From Methanohalophilus euhalobius (lineage in GTDB: Archaea; Halobacteriota; Methanosarcinia; Methanosarcinales; Methanosarcinaceae): DNA of 64,000 bases. The position numbers and the translations under genes are program-made. The DNA is taken from the NCBI RefSeq assembly GCF_900215215.1, contig NZ_OBDR01000003.1, forward strand, positions 124,001 to 188,000. The letters run 5' to 3'. Numbering within the stretch: position 1 is the stretch's first letter; every line of letters begins with the position of its first letter. This document shows, one piece after another, positions 52,535 to 61,629 of this stretch. The notes beneath the pieces were generated by a model. That model did not search any database. It saw only the letters and a program-made list of their open reading frames with translations, and was not told where the DNA came from.

Positions 52535-52813
52535 ATGATGTACAGCAGGCATGCGTATGCCTCACCAGTGAGACATATGCTACATGACATGCCGCATGAT
52601 TCCTTTGTCAATGCACACGTAGTGCTGCAGGATAAAAGAGAATGCGACATACCCCGGATCACTGATTGCAGGGAAACTTCCGACGGCAAATGGATTGTAT
52701 TTGCCCAGCATATCGAGGATCGGGAAAAGGCAACATTCCTTAAGAAAAGGGATGTGCAGAGTTTCTATGTTTTTTATGTGCATACCCCGCATGACACCGG
52801 GGCATGTGCTTAA
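52535..52813 (+). CDS. hypothetical protein, His-rich N-terminus
   Basis: 92 residues from the first of two ATGs at 52535, with GGGAGTGG upstream; a longer frame to 52508 is possible. The first 30 residues hold several His and Met (MMYSRHAYASPVRHMLHDM). The rest is a small alpha/beta domain (SDGKWIVFAQHIEDREKATFLKKRDVQSFYVFYVHTP). No function is recognised. A terminator hairpin and T8 run overlap its end. Confidence 0.55.
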   Translation: MMYSRHAYASPVRHMLHDMPHDSFVNAHVVLQDKRECDIPRITDCRETSDGKWIVFAQHIEDREKATFLKKRDVQSFYVFYVHTPHDTGACA

Positions 52814-52821
52814 TTTTTTTT
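52780..52821 (+). terminator. terminator of the hypothetical gene
   Basis: CCCCG (52785-52789) pairs with CGGGG (52798-52802), flanked by GCAT/ATGTGC, then a run of eight T at 52814-52821. The rest of the gap to 53190 is AT-rich with no gene or RNA recognised. Confidence 0.6.
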
Positions 52822-53190
52822 CAATATCTTAAGAAAAGGTGATATGAAAGCATAAATTCAGCCTTGATTAGCCTATACTACATGCAATTAAATCACAAAA
52901 TAATAAATATTAGTAACACTTATTGCTTTTCCTATATATAATAATCCTACAGGAAGAGTACAAAAGACTGATAAGATCATATTTTGAGAAAACACGGAAA
53001 ATCGTAATGTATGTGCGGAGTTTTTGAACATCAATTTATTATGTGTTGTCCTGTTACTAGATGTATTTTCGTGCCTCTGACTTCTTATTGGGATTCGTAA
53101 AGATAGTATATTCTTAACTCCGGACTGACCAACAGATCACAGACACAATAAATGAATATGATAAACGGTGAAATAGGTAATACTAAACAA

Positions 53191-53200
53191 CTATTTATAA
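53191..53200 (+). promoter_or_regulatory. TATA element of cbiO
   Basis: CTATTTATAA, predicting a start near 53222 and a leader of about 55 bases. Confidence 0.5.
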
Positions 53201-53279
53201 CAGCGTCCTTATGTAGAACCAAAAATTCCATCCTGAAAAGTATCTCATTTTCCCGTAAGAAGCACAGTGATCGATCAAC

Positions 53280-54140
53280 ATGACAAGTGATAGCCCTTTG
53301 ATAGAGCTTAAAGAAACCTCATATTTCTACGCAAACAGCAAAACAAGAGCTCTTGACAATGTAAACCTGAGGATATACCCCGGAGAGAAGATAGCACTCC
53401 TCGGAGCGAATGGTGCAGGAAAGTCAACACTTTTCAAACATCTGAACGGCATACTCAAACCAAGTTCAGGCCAGGTTATTGTCAATGGACAGAAGATCTC
53501 CAGGAAGAACATAAAAGAAGTGAGACAGACCGTGGGGATCGTATTCCAGGACCCCAATGATCAGATACTGGCACCTACTGTCGAGCAGGATGTTGCTTTT
53601 GGACCAATGAACATGGGACTTCCCATCAAGGAGGTTGAGAGCAGAGTCTCCGAAGCCCTTGAACTTGTACACATGTCAGGTTTTGAAGAACGCTCACCTC
53701 ATCACCTGAGCGGAGGGCAGAAAAAACTTGTGGCAATCGCCGGTATATTGGCCATGCGACCGCAGGTAGTAGTACTTGATGAACCCACTGCGGGACTGGA
53801 TCCGCTGACCGCCAATAAGGTAATCAGTGTGATAGAGAAAATGAACAAAGATATGGGAATAACTGTAATACTTTCAACCCATGACGTTGATATCGTACCT
53901 CTATTTGCTGACAGGGTCTATGTTATCCACCATGGAAGGATTGAAGCAGAGGGAACCGCCAGAGAGATATTCAAAAAACATGAGATACTGGAACATGCAC
54001 ACCTGAGGATGCCCAGAATCGCAGAGGTCTTCGAGCTGCTGCTGGAGAGTGGAATCGAGGTGGATATAAAGATAACACCACACGATGCAAGGGATGAAAT
54101 ACTTCGTCTTCTGGGAATGCAGGCAGGAAAATGCAGATAA
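53280..54140 (+). CDS. cbiO: cobalt/nickel ECF transporter ATPase
   Basis: 286 residues. ABC ATPase with Walker A GANGAGKST near residue 43, Q-loop FQDPNDQI, signature HLSGGQKKLV and Walker B VVVLDEPTAGLDP, plus a C-terminal extension (residues 230-286) typical of CbiO. It powers uptake of Co or Ni through CbiM. It overlaps cbiQ by ten bases. The usual order cbiMNQO is broken here: cbiM and cbiN lie on the other strand beyond a transposon remnant. Confidence 0.92.
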   Translation: MTSDSPLIELKETSYFYANSKTRALDNVNLRIYPGEKIALLGANGAGKSTLFKHLNGILKPSSGQVIVNGQKISRKNIKEVRQTVGIVFQDPNDQILAPTVEQDVAFGPMNMGLPIKEVESRVSEALELVHMSGFEERSPHHLSGGQKKLVAIAGILAMRPQVVVLDEPTAGLDPLTANKVISVIEKMNKDMGITVILSTHDVDIVPLFADRVYVIHHGRIEAEGTAREIFKKHEILEHAHLRMPRIAEVFELLLESGIEVDIKITPHDARDEILRLLGMQAGKCR

Positions 54141-54937
54141 CGCTTACCGATATCGAGAGAGAATCCTACAAGAACAGTCCCGTTCACGGCCTTGACGGCA
54201 GGGTCGAGATACTTGTGACAATTGCAATAATAGTCTTTGCAGTAAGCCTTCCGCGCATAGATGACAGCAATTTCATTCGCCTTGCAATAATTGAATTGTA
54301 CCTTATCATCCTGATACTGCTAGCAAGACTGAATCTTTTCTACGTGCTGGTCAGATTCCTTGCAGTGCTGCCATTTGGACTGTCAATAGTCCTGATTCAA
54401 CCCTTTGTGAGACAACCTTTCATTGATACGTTCACAGTATATACAGAGCTCCCGCTTGGCATCACAATGACCTATGAAGGCACATACTTCGGATTGACAC
54501 TTCTTGCAAAATACACAGTCTGTGTGACAGCCATCGTACTTCTTTCCTCCACAATGAAGATGAACGAAATGGTCGTATCCGCAAGGCGCCTTGGAATTCC
54601 CAGGGAATTCACGCTTCTGCTGACAATGATGGTAAGGTATCTCTTCGTATTCTGGATAATGCTCAAGCGCATCAGGACAGCCCAACAGACCCGCCTTTTT
54701 GACATATGGAACAAAAATGCACCGCGCAGATGGATACTTGAGCAGGTGGGATATACAATCAGTTCTTTGTTCATCCGCTCCTATGAACAGGGGGAGCGAA
54801 CGTACATCAGCATGTTATGCAGGGGTTACGGGAATGATACTGCCAACATCTATATGCACAGTAACAAATTAAGATTCAAGGATGTTTTCTTTTTCTTAGC
54901 AACAACCGTAATTTTGATATTTTCTGCTGTTATGTAA
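54131..54937 (+). CDS. cbiQ: ECF transporter transmembrane T-component CbiQ
   Basis: 268 residues with several membrane segments (ILVTIAIIVFAVSLP, LYLIILILLARLNLFYVLVRFLAVLPFGLSIVLI, LLAKYTVCVTAIVLLSSTMK, and a last helix at the C-terminus). The family coupling motif is seen near SARRLGIPREFTLLLTMMVRYLF and in YISMLCRGYG. It links CbiO to the substrate component. It ends five bases before the IS remnant. Confidence 0.9.
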   Translation: MQITLTDIERESYKNSPVHGLDGRVEILVTIAIIVFAVSLPRIDDSNFIRLAIIELYLIILILLARLNLFYVLVRFLAVLPFGLSIVLIQPFVRQPFIDTFTVYTELPLGITMTYEGTYFGLTLLAKYTVCVTAIVLLSSTMKMNEMVVSARRLGIPREFTLLLTMMVRYLFVFWIMLKRIRTAQQTRLFDIWNKNAPRRWILEQVGYTISSLFIRSYEQGERTYISMLCRGYGNDTANIYMHSNKLRFKDVFFFLATTVILIFSAVM

Positions 54938-55342
54938 AAAAGGCTCTGTAGAAAAACTCATTTGAATAATTACTGAAACAGAGATTGCCCGACCTATATT
55001 ATGGAATAAGAACTTGAACTTAACTTCTTTGACCTGATTTCTGTATTTCCTTGTCCTCAATTCTTCTCTATACTTCCTTTCCAAAACAGAAAACATCGTC
55101 TCTGCCAGGTTTCTATAATGGTATATATTTTCATCAAATTCATCTCTCATCTTTCGACGATATACCATTAATTCAACAAGTTTAACTAACTCAACAAGGT
55201 TAACAACATCTCTATAGTTCTTACCTGTGTACTCTTTGATCAATACCAGTGTCATTAACTGATGTTGAGTATATTTTCGTTTGGGATACTTACAACTGTG
55301 GATTGGAAGATGAGATATACAGCTACAGACAAGCTGTATCAA
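54896..55342 (-). pseudogene. IS5-like transposase with in-frame internal deletion
   Basis: 148 codons join an N-terminal part (CKYPKRKYTQHQLMTLVLIKEYTGKNYRDVVNLVE) to a C-terminal part (YHYRNLAETMFSVLERKYREELRTRKYRNQVKEVKFKFLFHNIGRAI). The two catalytic aspartates are lost, though the region of the last Glu remains. The junction holds a tandem short repeat (VELVKLVELM), mirrored in the DNA. The last codons run into cbiQ. It cannot catalyse transposition. Confidence 0.75.
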
Positions 55343-55523
55343 TAAAGTTTAATTAATCGCTTGACATGCCATCAAATCACAGATTTAATGGGAATTCCAG
55401 ATTTCCAATCTGGAACAAAATACATTCATCACCTTTGTGTTTTTATGGCTAAAATCACATTGGGAATTGTTCTTATAAAAGTAATTATTAGTGGAAATTA
55501 GAAGAAAGGGTTTCTACAGAGAT
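54942..55523. mobile_element. internally deleted IS5-like insertion sequence
   Basis: Ends CTCTGTAGAAA at 54944 and, inverted, at 55511-55521. About 580 bp, with one ORF lacking the catalytic core. It starts five bases after the cbiQ stop, between the convergent cbiOQ and cbiMN pairs. Confidence 0.7.
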
Positions 55524-55584
55524 GCAAAAAATTAAAAGAAGGTATAAATACTCCACACCAAACGCAACGCTTAAAGGCAGAGGA

Positions 55585-55893
55585 TCATTTCTTTACTAAT
55601 TTTCCGATGACAAAAGCAATGACCAACATCATGAGAGTGCCAGAGACGATAGCTACCACTTCACCCGTCTTACCATGGCCTTCAATCGCGTAATCAGGCA
55701 CTGGTGACTCGAAGACCGGATCCATTTCTTCCATGGCGGCCATCTTTACTTCATCAATTACATCATAGGATGCACTCTCAAGACCATCAGGGTCCTGAGA
55801 TGCAATAAAAGGTGCAAGGACGGATATTAGCAATGCAATGGCAATACCTGCGTAAAGGAACTTCATGTTGTTTTCTGACATGATCTCACTCAT
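55585..55893 (-). CDS. cbiN: PDGLE-domain protein, CbiN-like cobalt transport subunit
   Basis: 102 residues with an N-terminal helix (YAGIAIALLISVLAPFIAS), the motif DPDGLESA near residue 33, an extracellular loop and a C-terminal helix (VVAIVSGTLMMLVIAFVIGKLV). PDGLE-type proteins are the small accessory subunit beside CbiM/NikM. The start overlaps the cbiM stop in an ATGA. Confidence 0.85.
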   Translation of the reverse strand: MSEIMSENNMKFLYAGIAIALLISVLAPFIASQDPDGLESASYDVIDEVKMAAMEEMDPVFESPVPDYAIEGHGKTGEVVAIVSGTLMMLVIAFVIGKLVKK

Positions 55894-56549
55894 GCTGTCA
55901 CACCTCCTGACTCTGCACTCAGAAAGGAGTTATCAAGAAGATCCGGCCTTGATTTCTGGATTGCTGTTATCACTATGGCAGTGATAAGACCTTCGCCTAC
56001 GAACCCTATTATCAGATGATACAGACCCATTGCTGTAAGTCCTGCAGCAAGCGGGAAGGTTCCTGCAATGTACATTTCAACAGCACAGGCAAGGGCAGAT
56101 ACGAATAGACCAAGCCATGCACCGATGAAGGCGGAAATTGTTATACTGAGCTTGCTTTTCCTGAGAGCGACAAATGTGTAATAGCCCAGAAATCCAGAAA
56201 TTACGCCCATGTTAAGGATATTTGCGCCCATTACAGTGATACCACCGTCAGCAAATACAAAACCCTGCACAAGCAGGACAAGTGTGAGTACAAGTACACC
56301 TGCAAAGGGGCTTCCGAAGATAATAGCCACAAGAGCTGCCCCGATCATATGACCACTGGTACCCATGCCGATTGGAATATTTAGAGCCTGTATTGCAAAA
56401 ATACCAGCTGCAAGAGCTGCCAGTATAGGTACTTTTGTGTCATCAAGTTCTTTTCGAGCCCATTTGACGGACATAAAAATAAATGGGAGGGCAATGACCC
56501 AATAAATCATTGCCTGACTTAAAGGCATAAATGAATCTGGTATATGCAT
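55890..56549 (-). CDS. cbiM: cobalt/nickel ECF transporter substrate component CbiM
   Basis: 219 residues from the ATG at 56549 (GAGG seven bases upstream); the open frame further upstream is not coding. The N-terminus MHIPDSFMP is the metal-binding start of the family, and GTSGHMIGAAL near residue 60 provides another His. About six or seven membrane helices. It binds Co(II) or Ni(II); methanogens need both for cobamides and F430. A TATA-like element lies at 56637-56649. Confidence 0.92.
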   Translation of the reverse strand: MHIPDSFMPLSQAMIYWVIALPFIFMSVKWARKELDDTKVPILAALAAGIFAIQALNIPIGMGTSGHMIGAALVAIIFGSPFAGVLVLTLVLLVQGFVFADGGITVMGANILNMGVISGFLGYYTFVALRKSKLSITISAFIGAWLGLFVSALACAVEMYIAGTFPLAAGLTAMGLYHLIIGFVGEGLITAIVITAIQKSRPDLLDNSFLSAESGGVTA

Positions 56550-56636
56550 TTTAATTCCTCTTTTTGTTAATTGAACAAAATTCAATATGAAATTTGTTCT
56601 CATTCGTAACACTTACATGAATGGAAATAGTGTCAT

Positions 56637-56649
56637 ATATATTTATGGG
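56637..56649 (-). promoter_or_regulatory. TATA element and possible operator of cbiM
   Basis: AAATATATATGA on the minus strand, followed by TGACACTA and TAAGTGTTA half-sites about 12 bases apart (roughly 56604-56634). A metal-responsive operator is possible but not shown. Confidence 0.35.
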
Positions 56650-56659
56650 ATAGATTAAG

Positions 56660-57528
56660 CCTGCTACCGTATTGTTCTCTGATATTTTAGGATGCAGAAT
56701 AAGTCCTGCGACAATAATGAACACAGAACGCAGTTGCTTTGCAAAACTTGAAGGTTTTGAAAACAAAATGAACAATACCTTAAACAATCTCCTGTGATCA
56801 ATCTGGATGAAACTGGGATGAGGATTAATGCAACTCGTGATTGGCTCCATGTGGCGGGGACGAACAAACTGAAATATTATTTCCCACATAAAAAGAGAGG
56901 TTCAGATGCAATGAACACATGGGTATTCTACCAGGTCACACTAGTGTTGCAACTCATAATTTCTGGAAACCTTACAACAAATACGATTGGAAGCATTCAT
57001 TATGAAATGCGCATCTATTGAGGGAGTGGAGCTTCTGAAAATAGTGATCAACAATGGCCAAAGATAATGCCAGATCTGTTGATGTGCATCAAACATCATG
57101 TTAATAATGGTCTTTTAGATCCGGAGTCAAATCAAAGGTTAAGTGAAGATTAGGGTCACGTCATTTGTTTTGGGATAAGTGAAAATCCTCCAGACCTTGA
57201 ATCAAATGTTCAGTCTGGAAAACAAGGACCTAAAAAGCAAACCACGGTAAAGAATTTGCTGGATCGGTTTATAGGATACAAGGAAGATATCATGCAGATT
57301 ATGTACTACCCAAACGTTCCCTTTGATAACAATCAGGAGGAAAGAGACATCAGGATGACGAAAGTACAGCAGAAGATATCAGGTACTTTCCGTAGCGAAA
57401 AGGGTACAAGGAATTTCTGCCGCCTTAGGGGTTACGTTTCTGCTGTCAACAAGAAATCTGTATCTGTTATAGACTCGATCAGTGAAATATTCTATGGGAT
57501 TCCACTTATTCCATTATTGCAGAATTGA
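56660..57528 (+). pseudogene. IS66-family transposase remnant
   Basis: Fragments in shifting frames match an IS66 transposase: MNTERSCFAKLEGFENKM near 56720, INLDETGMRINATRDWLHVAGTNKLKYYFPHKKRGSDAM near 56795-56915, and PFDNNQEERDIRMTKVQQKISGTFRSEKGTRNFCRLRGYVSAVNKKS up to 57528. Several stops and frameshifts, and a missing N-terminal third, make it inactive. No clear terminal repeats. It fills the space upstream of cbiM. Confidence 0.8.
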
Positions 57529-57586
57529 GCGCAGATAGAGAAGTCAGCGTGGTGGAAACGAGCTAGGCTGAATAGTTACAAATCGG

Positions 57587-57859
57587 GAAATAATTGCCGA
57601 AGGTACGCCTCGCGAAATATTTTCAGACTGGCAATTACTCAGGGATAACAATCTGGAGGCACCCGATGTGTTCAAACTATTCCAGGTACTCACATGTTTT
57701 GGATATGACTGTGAGAAGTTGCCCTTAAGCATTAATGAAGCAGTTGAAGAATTAACAAAAACGATAGAAAGTGGCAAAGGACATGTCCACCTGCACATTC
57801 ATGAACATACCCACAGGAATGTCAGTGAGTACCTGAGTAACTATAATCACCACTCATAA
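57587..57859 (+). pseudogene. C-terminal tail of a second cbiO
   Basis: The frame reads EIIAEGTPREIFSDWQLLRDNNLEAPDVFKLFQVL and SINEAVEELTKTIESGKGHVHLHIHEHTHRNVSEYL up to a stop. This is the part of a CbiO/EcfA ATPase after the ATPase core, ending in a His-rich tail. Walker A, signature and Walker B are gone, replaced by the IS66 remnant upstream. It differs in sequence from the tail of the intact cbiO at 53280-54140, so it is a second, probably older, gene of the same function. Confidence 0.8.
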
Positions 57860-57871
57860 AAAATAACCTTC

Positions 57872-59638
57872 TCATTCATCCAGAGTGTAATAATAATATT
57901 CACCCTTGGATTTTTGCAACCTGTCCAGATGTGAATCCTTTTTATTGACCCGGGGCCGGGACGTATCTTCATCACGGCGAAAAGTTATGTCCAGGTTGGA
58001 GAGGAACTTATTCATTCCTTTCTGCATACCGGTCGGAGAATGGGCTTCACCATATACAGCCGGCTCACCTTCAAACACAATCAACCTTTCACTTAGCATA
58101 TCGATCATGTAAATATCATGATCTACAACCATGGCGGTTTTCTTATTGTTCTCGGCAAAACGCTTGATGGTCCTGGTGGCCTGGGAACGCTGCTCTACAT
58201 CAAGATGAGCACTGGGTTCATCCAGAATATACATGTCTGCATCCCTGGTCAAACAGGCTGCTATTGCAACCCTCTGTAGTTCACCACCACTGAGGTCTGT
58301 CAGCATGCGGTCATAGAGTCTTTCAAGCTGGAGAGGTTTGGCAATCTCGGCCTCATAGTAACTGGTGTCGACCTTTGAGGAGATTCCCCTCAGGAAATAC
58401 TTAACCGGCAGATTCTGATCAACTACGACATACTGGGGCTTATAGGAAATGGATATATCAAAATCCATCTCTCCACCATCCGGTTCCTCCTCGCCCGCAA
58501 GGACCTTTACGAAAGTGGACTTACCGATTCCATTGGGACCGACAACACCGAGCACTTCACCGTTTTTAAGAGAACCTCCAGCTGCTTTGAGGCTAAACTT
58601 ATCATAGTTCTTGGAAAAGCCCTCATATTCCACAAGCGTGCCTACTTCTTTTTCAGCTCTTGGGGGATGTACCTCAAAATTAATACTGTCCGGCCTGACA
58701 CGCACATTTTCCTCGGGAAGATAGCCTTTGAGATACTGATTGATGGCAATACGCACTCCCTTGGGATGAGTAATCACACCATAGCCGGAAGGCATACCAT
58801 AAGCAACATGTACCACATCAGAGAGCATGTCCAGAATTGCCAGATCGTGTTCTACAACAAGTACGGCCTTGTCCTGTGAAATTTCCTGAATTAACTGGGA
58901 CACTTTTATACGCTGGTAAATGTCAAGATAGGGACTGATCTCATCAAAAAAGTAGAAATCGGCATCTTTGGCAGCACAGGCAGCAATCGCTACTCTCTGG
59001 AGTTCCCCTCCGCTCAAGTCCCCGATATTGCGATCCATTATATGAGATAAACCGAGTTTATTCACAAGATCATCCAGCCTGCCGCATTCATCTGTATTTT
59101 CAAGCAGTTCACGGGTTTTGCCCTTGAAAGCTTTGGGGATCATATCCACATTCTGGGGTTTCTGGGAAACTTTTATAGTGCCTTCTGCAACCTTGCTGAA
59201 ATATTCATACATAGAGGTTCCTGAATAATATTCAAGCACCTCATCCCAGCTTCCTTCCTCACCACCAAAATTGGGGATCATGTTTCCTGAAAGAATCTGC
59301 ACACAGGTACTTTTACCGATACCATTGGGCCCCAGAATACCGGTTACCCTGCCGGTTTCAACTGAAGGCAGGCCATAGAGTGCAAAGCCATTGGTACCAT
59401 AGCGATGGATTGGTTTATCCAGTTCCTCGGGCAGGCCAATGATCATAATGGCATCAAAGGGGCATTTATTGACGCATATACCACAACCCACACACATTTC
59501 TTCTGAAATAATGGGTTTCCCGTCTTCTCCAAAAATGATGGTTTCATCGCCTGTCCTGACGCGGGGACAATATTTCTCACACTCGTGGCTGCATCTTCTG
59601 GGCTGACATCTATCTTTATTCAGTACTGCAATTCGCAT
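57872..59638 (-). CDS. ribosome recycling ATPase ABCE1 (RNase L inhibitor homologue)
   Basis: 588 residues from the ATG at 59638; a TTG at 59659 would add seven. N-terminal Fe-S region CQPRRCSHECEKYCP and CVGCGICVNKCP, then two ABC ATPase domains with Walker A GPNGIGKST (twice), signatures DLSGGELQRVAIAA (twice) and Walker B FFDEISPYLD and ILDEPSAHLD. It splits ribosomes after termination. All motifs are intact. The EMC6-like gene ends 30 bases upstream on the same strand. Confidence 0.96.
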   Translation of the reverse strand: MRIAVLNKDRCQPRRCSHECEKYCPRVRTGDETIIFGEDGKPIISEEMCVGCGICVNKCPFDAIMIIGLPEELDKPIHRYGTNGFALYGLPSVETGRVTGILGPNGIGKSTCVQILSGNMIPNFGGEEGSWDEVLEYYSGTSMYEYFSKVAEGTIKVSQKPQNVDMIPKAFKGKTRELLENTDECGRLDDLVNKLGLSHIMDRNIGDLSGGELQRVAIAACAAKDADFYFFDEISPYLDIYQRIKVSQLIQEISQDKAVLVVEHDLAILDMLSDVVHVAYGMPSGYGVITHPKGVRIAINQYLKGYLPEENVRVRPDSINFEVHPPRAEKEVGTLVEYEGFSKNYDKFSLKAAGGSLKNGEVLGVVGPNGIGKSTFVKVLAGEEEPDGGEMDFDISISYKPQYVVVDQNLPVKYFLRGISSKVDTSYYEAEIAKPLQLERLYDRMLTDLSGGELQRVAIAACLTRDADMYILDEPSAHLDVEQRSQATRTIKRFAENNKKTAMVVDHDIYMIDMLSERLIVFEGEPAVYGEAHSPTGMQKGMNKFLSNLDITFRRDEDTSRPRVNKKDSHLDRLQKSKGEYYYYTLDE

Positions 59639-59668
59639 ATCAAAATACCTGCCAGACAAGAGTGGATA

Positions 59669-60055
59669 TCAGTTCAAAAGTAATGTCCATGTGACAAGGC
59701 AAAAATCAATAACTATGAACTCTACGTAAAACCAATCTTTCATACCAAATTCCTTGGTATCGATATTGATCTTTGGGTAAATCAGGCGCTGGGCGTAATA
59801 GGCAAGTATTGCAACAATTACAAGGATAGCATACCATTTTGTGTCCGCTCCTATTCCCAGTACGTTGAATGCTATGATACCTGCGAAAATTCCTATAAAA
59901 GCAGCAACTGCAGTCTTCACGATACCCTCAACATGAGCTGCTCTCTTCTCCTCGGGGGTCATGACCTTCGTAGCTGTGGCCACTTCTGCAGCAGAAGCCT
60001 TTTCCCCTTCAGCAGGCTTATTTTCCTTTTTTGATTTATTTGCTTTATTTTTCAA
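59669..60055 (-). CDS. EMC6-like archaeal membrane protein
   Basis: 128 residues. A charged, Lys/Glu/Ala-rich N-terminus of about 45 residues is followed by three predicted membrane helices (VKTAVAAFIGIFAGIIAFNVLG, WYAILVIVAILAYYAQRLIY, and FYVEFIVIDFCLVTWTLLL). This is the pattern of archaeal homologues of EMC6, part of the eukaryotic membrane-protein insertase. It lies upstream of ABCE1, a translation factor, on the same strand. Function inferred. Confidence 0.75.
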   Translation of the reverse strand: MKNKANKSKKENKPAEGEKASAAEVATATKVMTPEEKRAAHVEGIVKTAVAAFIGIFAGIIAFNVLGIGADTKWYAILVIVAILAYYAQRLIYPKINIDTKEFGMKDWFYVEFIVIDFCLVTWTLLLN

Positions 60056-60139
60056 GGGGCATCTTCTCCTGAATGAATATTATAAATGAACATACAACAC
60101 AATAACCTATATAAACGTTTATTCATAGGTGATCACCTA

Positions 60140-61147
60140 TTACATAAATTCATTGCTGACAACATTATTGATATCCGCAAGGCAAACGGCATCATAACCC
60201 AATGAATTCAGATGACAAGCAAATCTAGAGGGACGATGTCCCCCGGGATGATAAACAACCACAAATTCAGGATCGATATCCAGAACCATTTTTTCCAGGC
60301 CTGAAGCATCCAGGTGGTCGCTGATATTAATGGAAGGAAACCTATGGTCCCGGCGTCCTGTAATCATGTATTTGGACATATAAAGGGGAAGTTCTTCGAG
60401 TTTGCCCGGAGAAACAACATTGACTCCAGCTCCTGCACCCATTGAAACAAGTTCACCTGCATCCTCAAGCAGGTTTTGTGTAAGTTCCTGCGACTTATCA
60501 TCCATCCCTATTGGCCCTTCATAACCTGATTGCCTGATCAGTCTGACAACTCTTTGCGCCTTCCCGAAGGGATACGCGCCAAATGCTACATCCTGGGGAG
60601 ATTCAAGAGCCGCATATAATCCTTCCAGGTCATCCTCAAAATAACAGGAAAGGTCAGCAGGATCTCCATAATTTGCCTCGGTTATGAGTACATCACAAGA
60701 GGGAAGATTTGAGGCATCCTTCACATCACCTGTTGCAAGAATACGCATCCCATTTTCATTTTCCCACCCAAAGGCCACAGAACCATCGGTGTGATGGGTT
60801 GGATAGGTCTGGATTTTTACTCCCCTATGCTCAATAAGCCCATTTTCCCCTGTCAAATTGCCTTTAAAGTTACGACTATGCCGTACCTCCAGGGCATTCA
60901 TGGTTTTTTCCGTGCATATTGAGCACTCAGAAAGCATTGCTGAACTTCCATGATGGTCAGAATGGGCATGGGTTATCAAATAAGCGTCTGGCTGCGGATA
61001 TTTTGCCGCAACCCTTGTAGAATCAATAAAAAAAGAACGCAAATTCCCTTCTTCACTTCTGAACTTTACAGCCAGATGGGGCTTGAAACTTCCACGGGCG
61101 TTTTTTTGCCTATACGGCATCATACCCATCCTGACCAAACGCTGCAC
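60140..61147 (-). CDS. MBL-fold nuclease-like protein
   Basis: 335 residues from the GTG at 61147, with TGAGGT eight bases upstream. Metal motif THAHSDHHGS near residue 60, PTHHTDGSVAFGWE near 115, ATGDVKDASNLPSCDVLITEANYGDP near 138, and VVVYHPGGHRPSRFACHLNSLGYD at the end. It resembles mRNA 3'-end processing/DNA-ligase-associated exonucleases of the MBL family. Probable metal-dependent nuclease; substrate unknown. Confidence 0.8.
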   Translation of the reverse strand: MQRLVRMGMMPYRQKNARGSFKPHLAVKFRSEEGNLRSFFIDSTRVAAKYPQPDAYLITHAHSDHHGSSAMLSECSICTEKTMNALEVRHSRNFKGNLTGENGLIEHRGVKIQTYPTHHTDGSVAFGWENENGMRILATGDVKDASNLPSCDVLITEANYGDPADLSCYFEDDLEGLYAALESPQDVAFGAYPFGKAQRVVRLIRQSGYEGPIGMDDKSQELTQNLLEDAGELVSMGAGAGVNVVSPGKLEELPLYMSKYMITGRRDHRFPSINISDHLDASGLEKMVLDIDPEFVVVYHPGGHRPSRFACHLNSLGYDAVCLADINNVVSNEFM

Positions 61148-61227
61148 TTGTAATACCTCAGGACAGGAAAGGATTACAACTTATTTACCATTTCCGAAAA
61201 AAGAAGATAAAAGAAAAGGAGAATGTA

Positions 61228-61497
61228 TCAGAACAATTTATTCAGTTCAGCACTCAGTATATCGGCACTGGTTACACCGGTATACCTTTTAATTTCCGAA
61301 CCATCTTTTTCGATGATTAGGGTAGGTACCGCATGAATTCCATATTTCCCGGCAAGATCCGGACTCTGGTCCACATCAACTTCCTTAATATCGACCTTGT
61401 CGCCGAGTTCCTTCTCCAGGTTCTCAAGAATTGGTTTCTGCATCTTGCATGGGCCACACCAGGTGGCGCTGAAATCATATAATACAACATTACTCAT
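61228..61497 (-). CDS. trxA: thioredoxin
   Basis: 89 residues, short archaeal thioredoxin: VLYDFSATWCGPCKMQKPILENL with the redox CGPC, and the cis-Pro in HAVPTLIIEKDG. It reduces protein disulfides. The predicted leader is long (about 85 bases) and holds a stem-loop at 61555-61571. Confidence 0.95.
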   Translation of the reverse strand: MSNVVLYDFSATWCGPCKMQKPILENLEKELGDKVDIKEVDVDQSPDLAGKYGIHAVPTLIIEKDGSEIKRYTGVTSADILSAELNKLF

Positions 61498-61554
61498 CCG
61501 ATATCACCTTGAATATTACCATATATATCTACAACAGTATCTTTGAAATGCTTT

Positions 61555-61571
61555 ACCGTGGGTTGCACGGT
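61555..61571 (-). promoter_or_regulatory. stem-loop in the probable thioredoxin leader
   Basis: ACCGTG, CAACC, CACGGT on the minus strand. A TATA-like TTTATATAGG near 61603-61614 would place the transcript start near 61584, so the loop would be at the 5' end of the mRNA. An outer TTGCACCA...TGGTGCAA pair (61574-61581 and 61619-61626) flanks the TATA element. Confidence 0.4.
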
Positions 61572-61629
61572 GTTGCACCAACCATACAAAATCATGTTTT
61601 TATCCTATATAAATTTGCTGGTGCAAGAA

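Noticed and set aside
52814-53279. Cobalamin or other riboswitch upstream of cbiO
   Set aside because: No B12-box-like sequence or conserved stem could be found; the gap is AT-rich with only a terminator and a TATA element.
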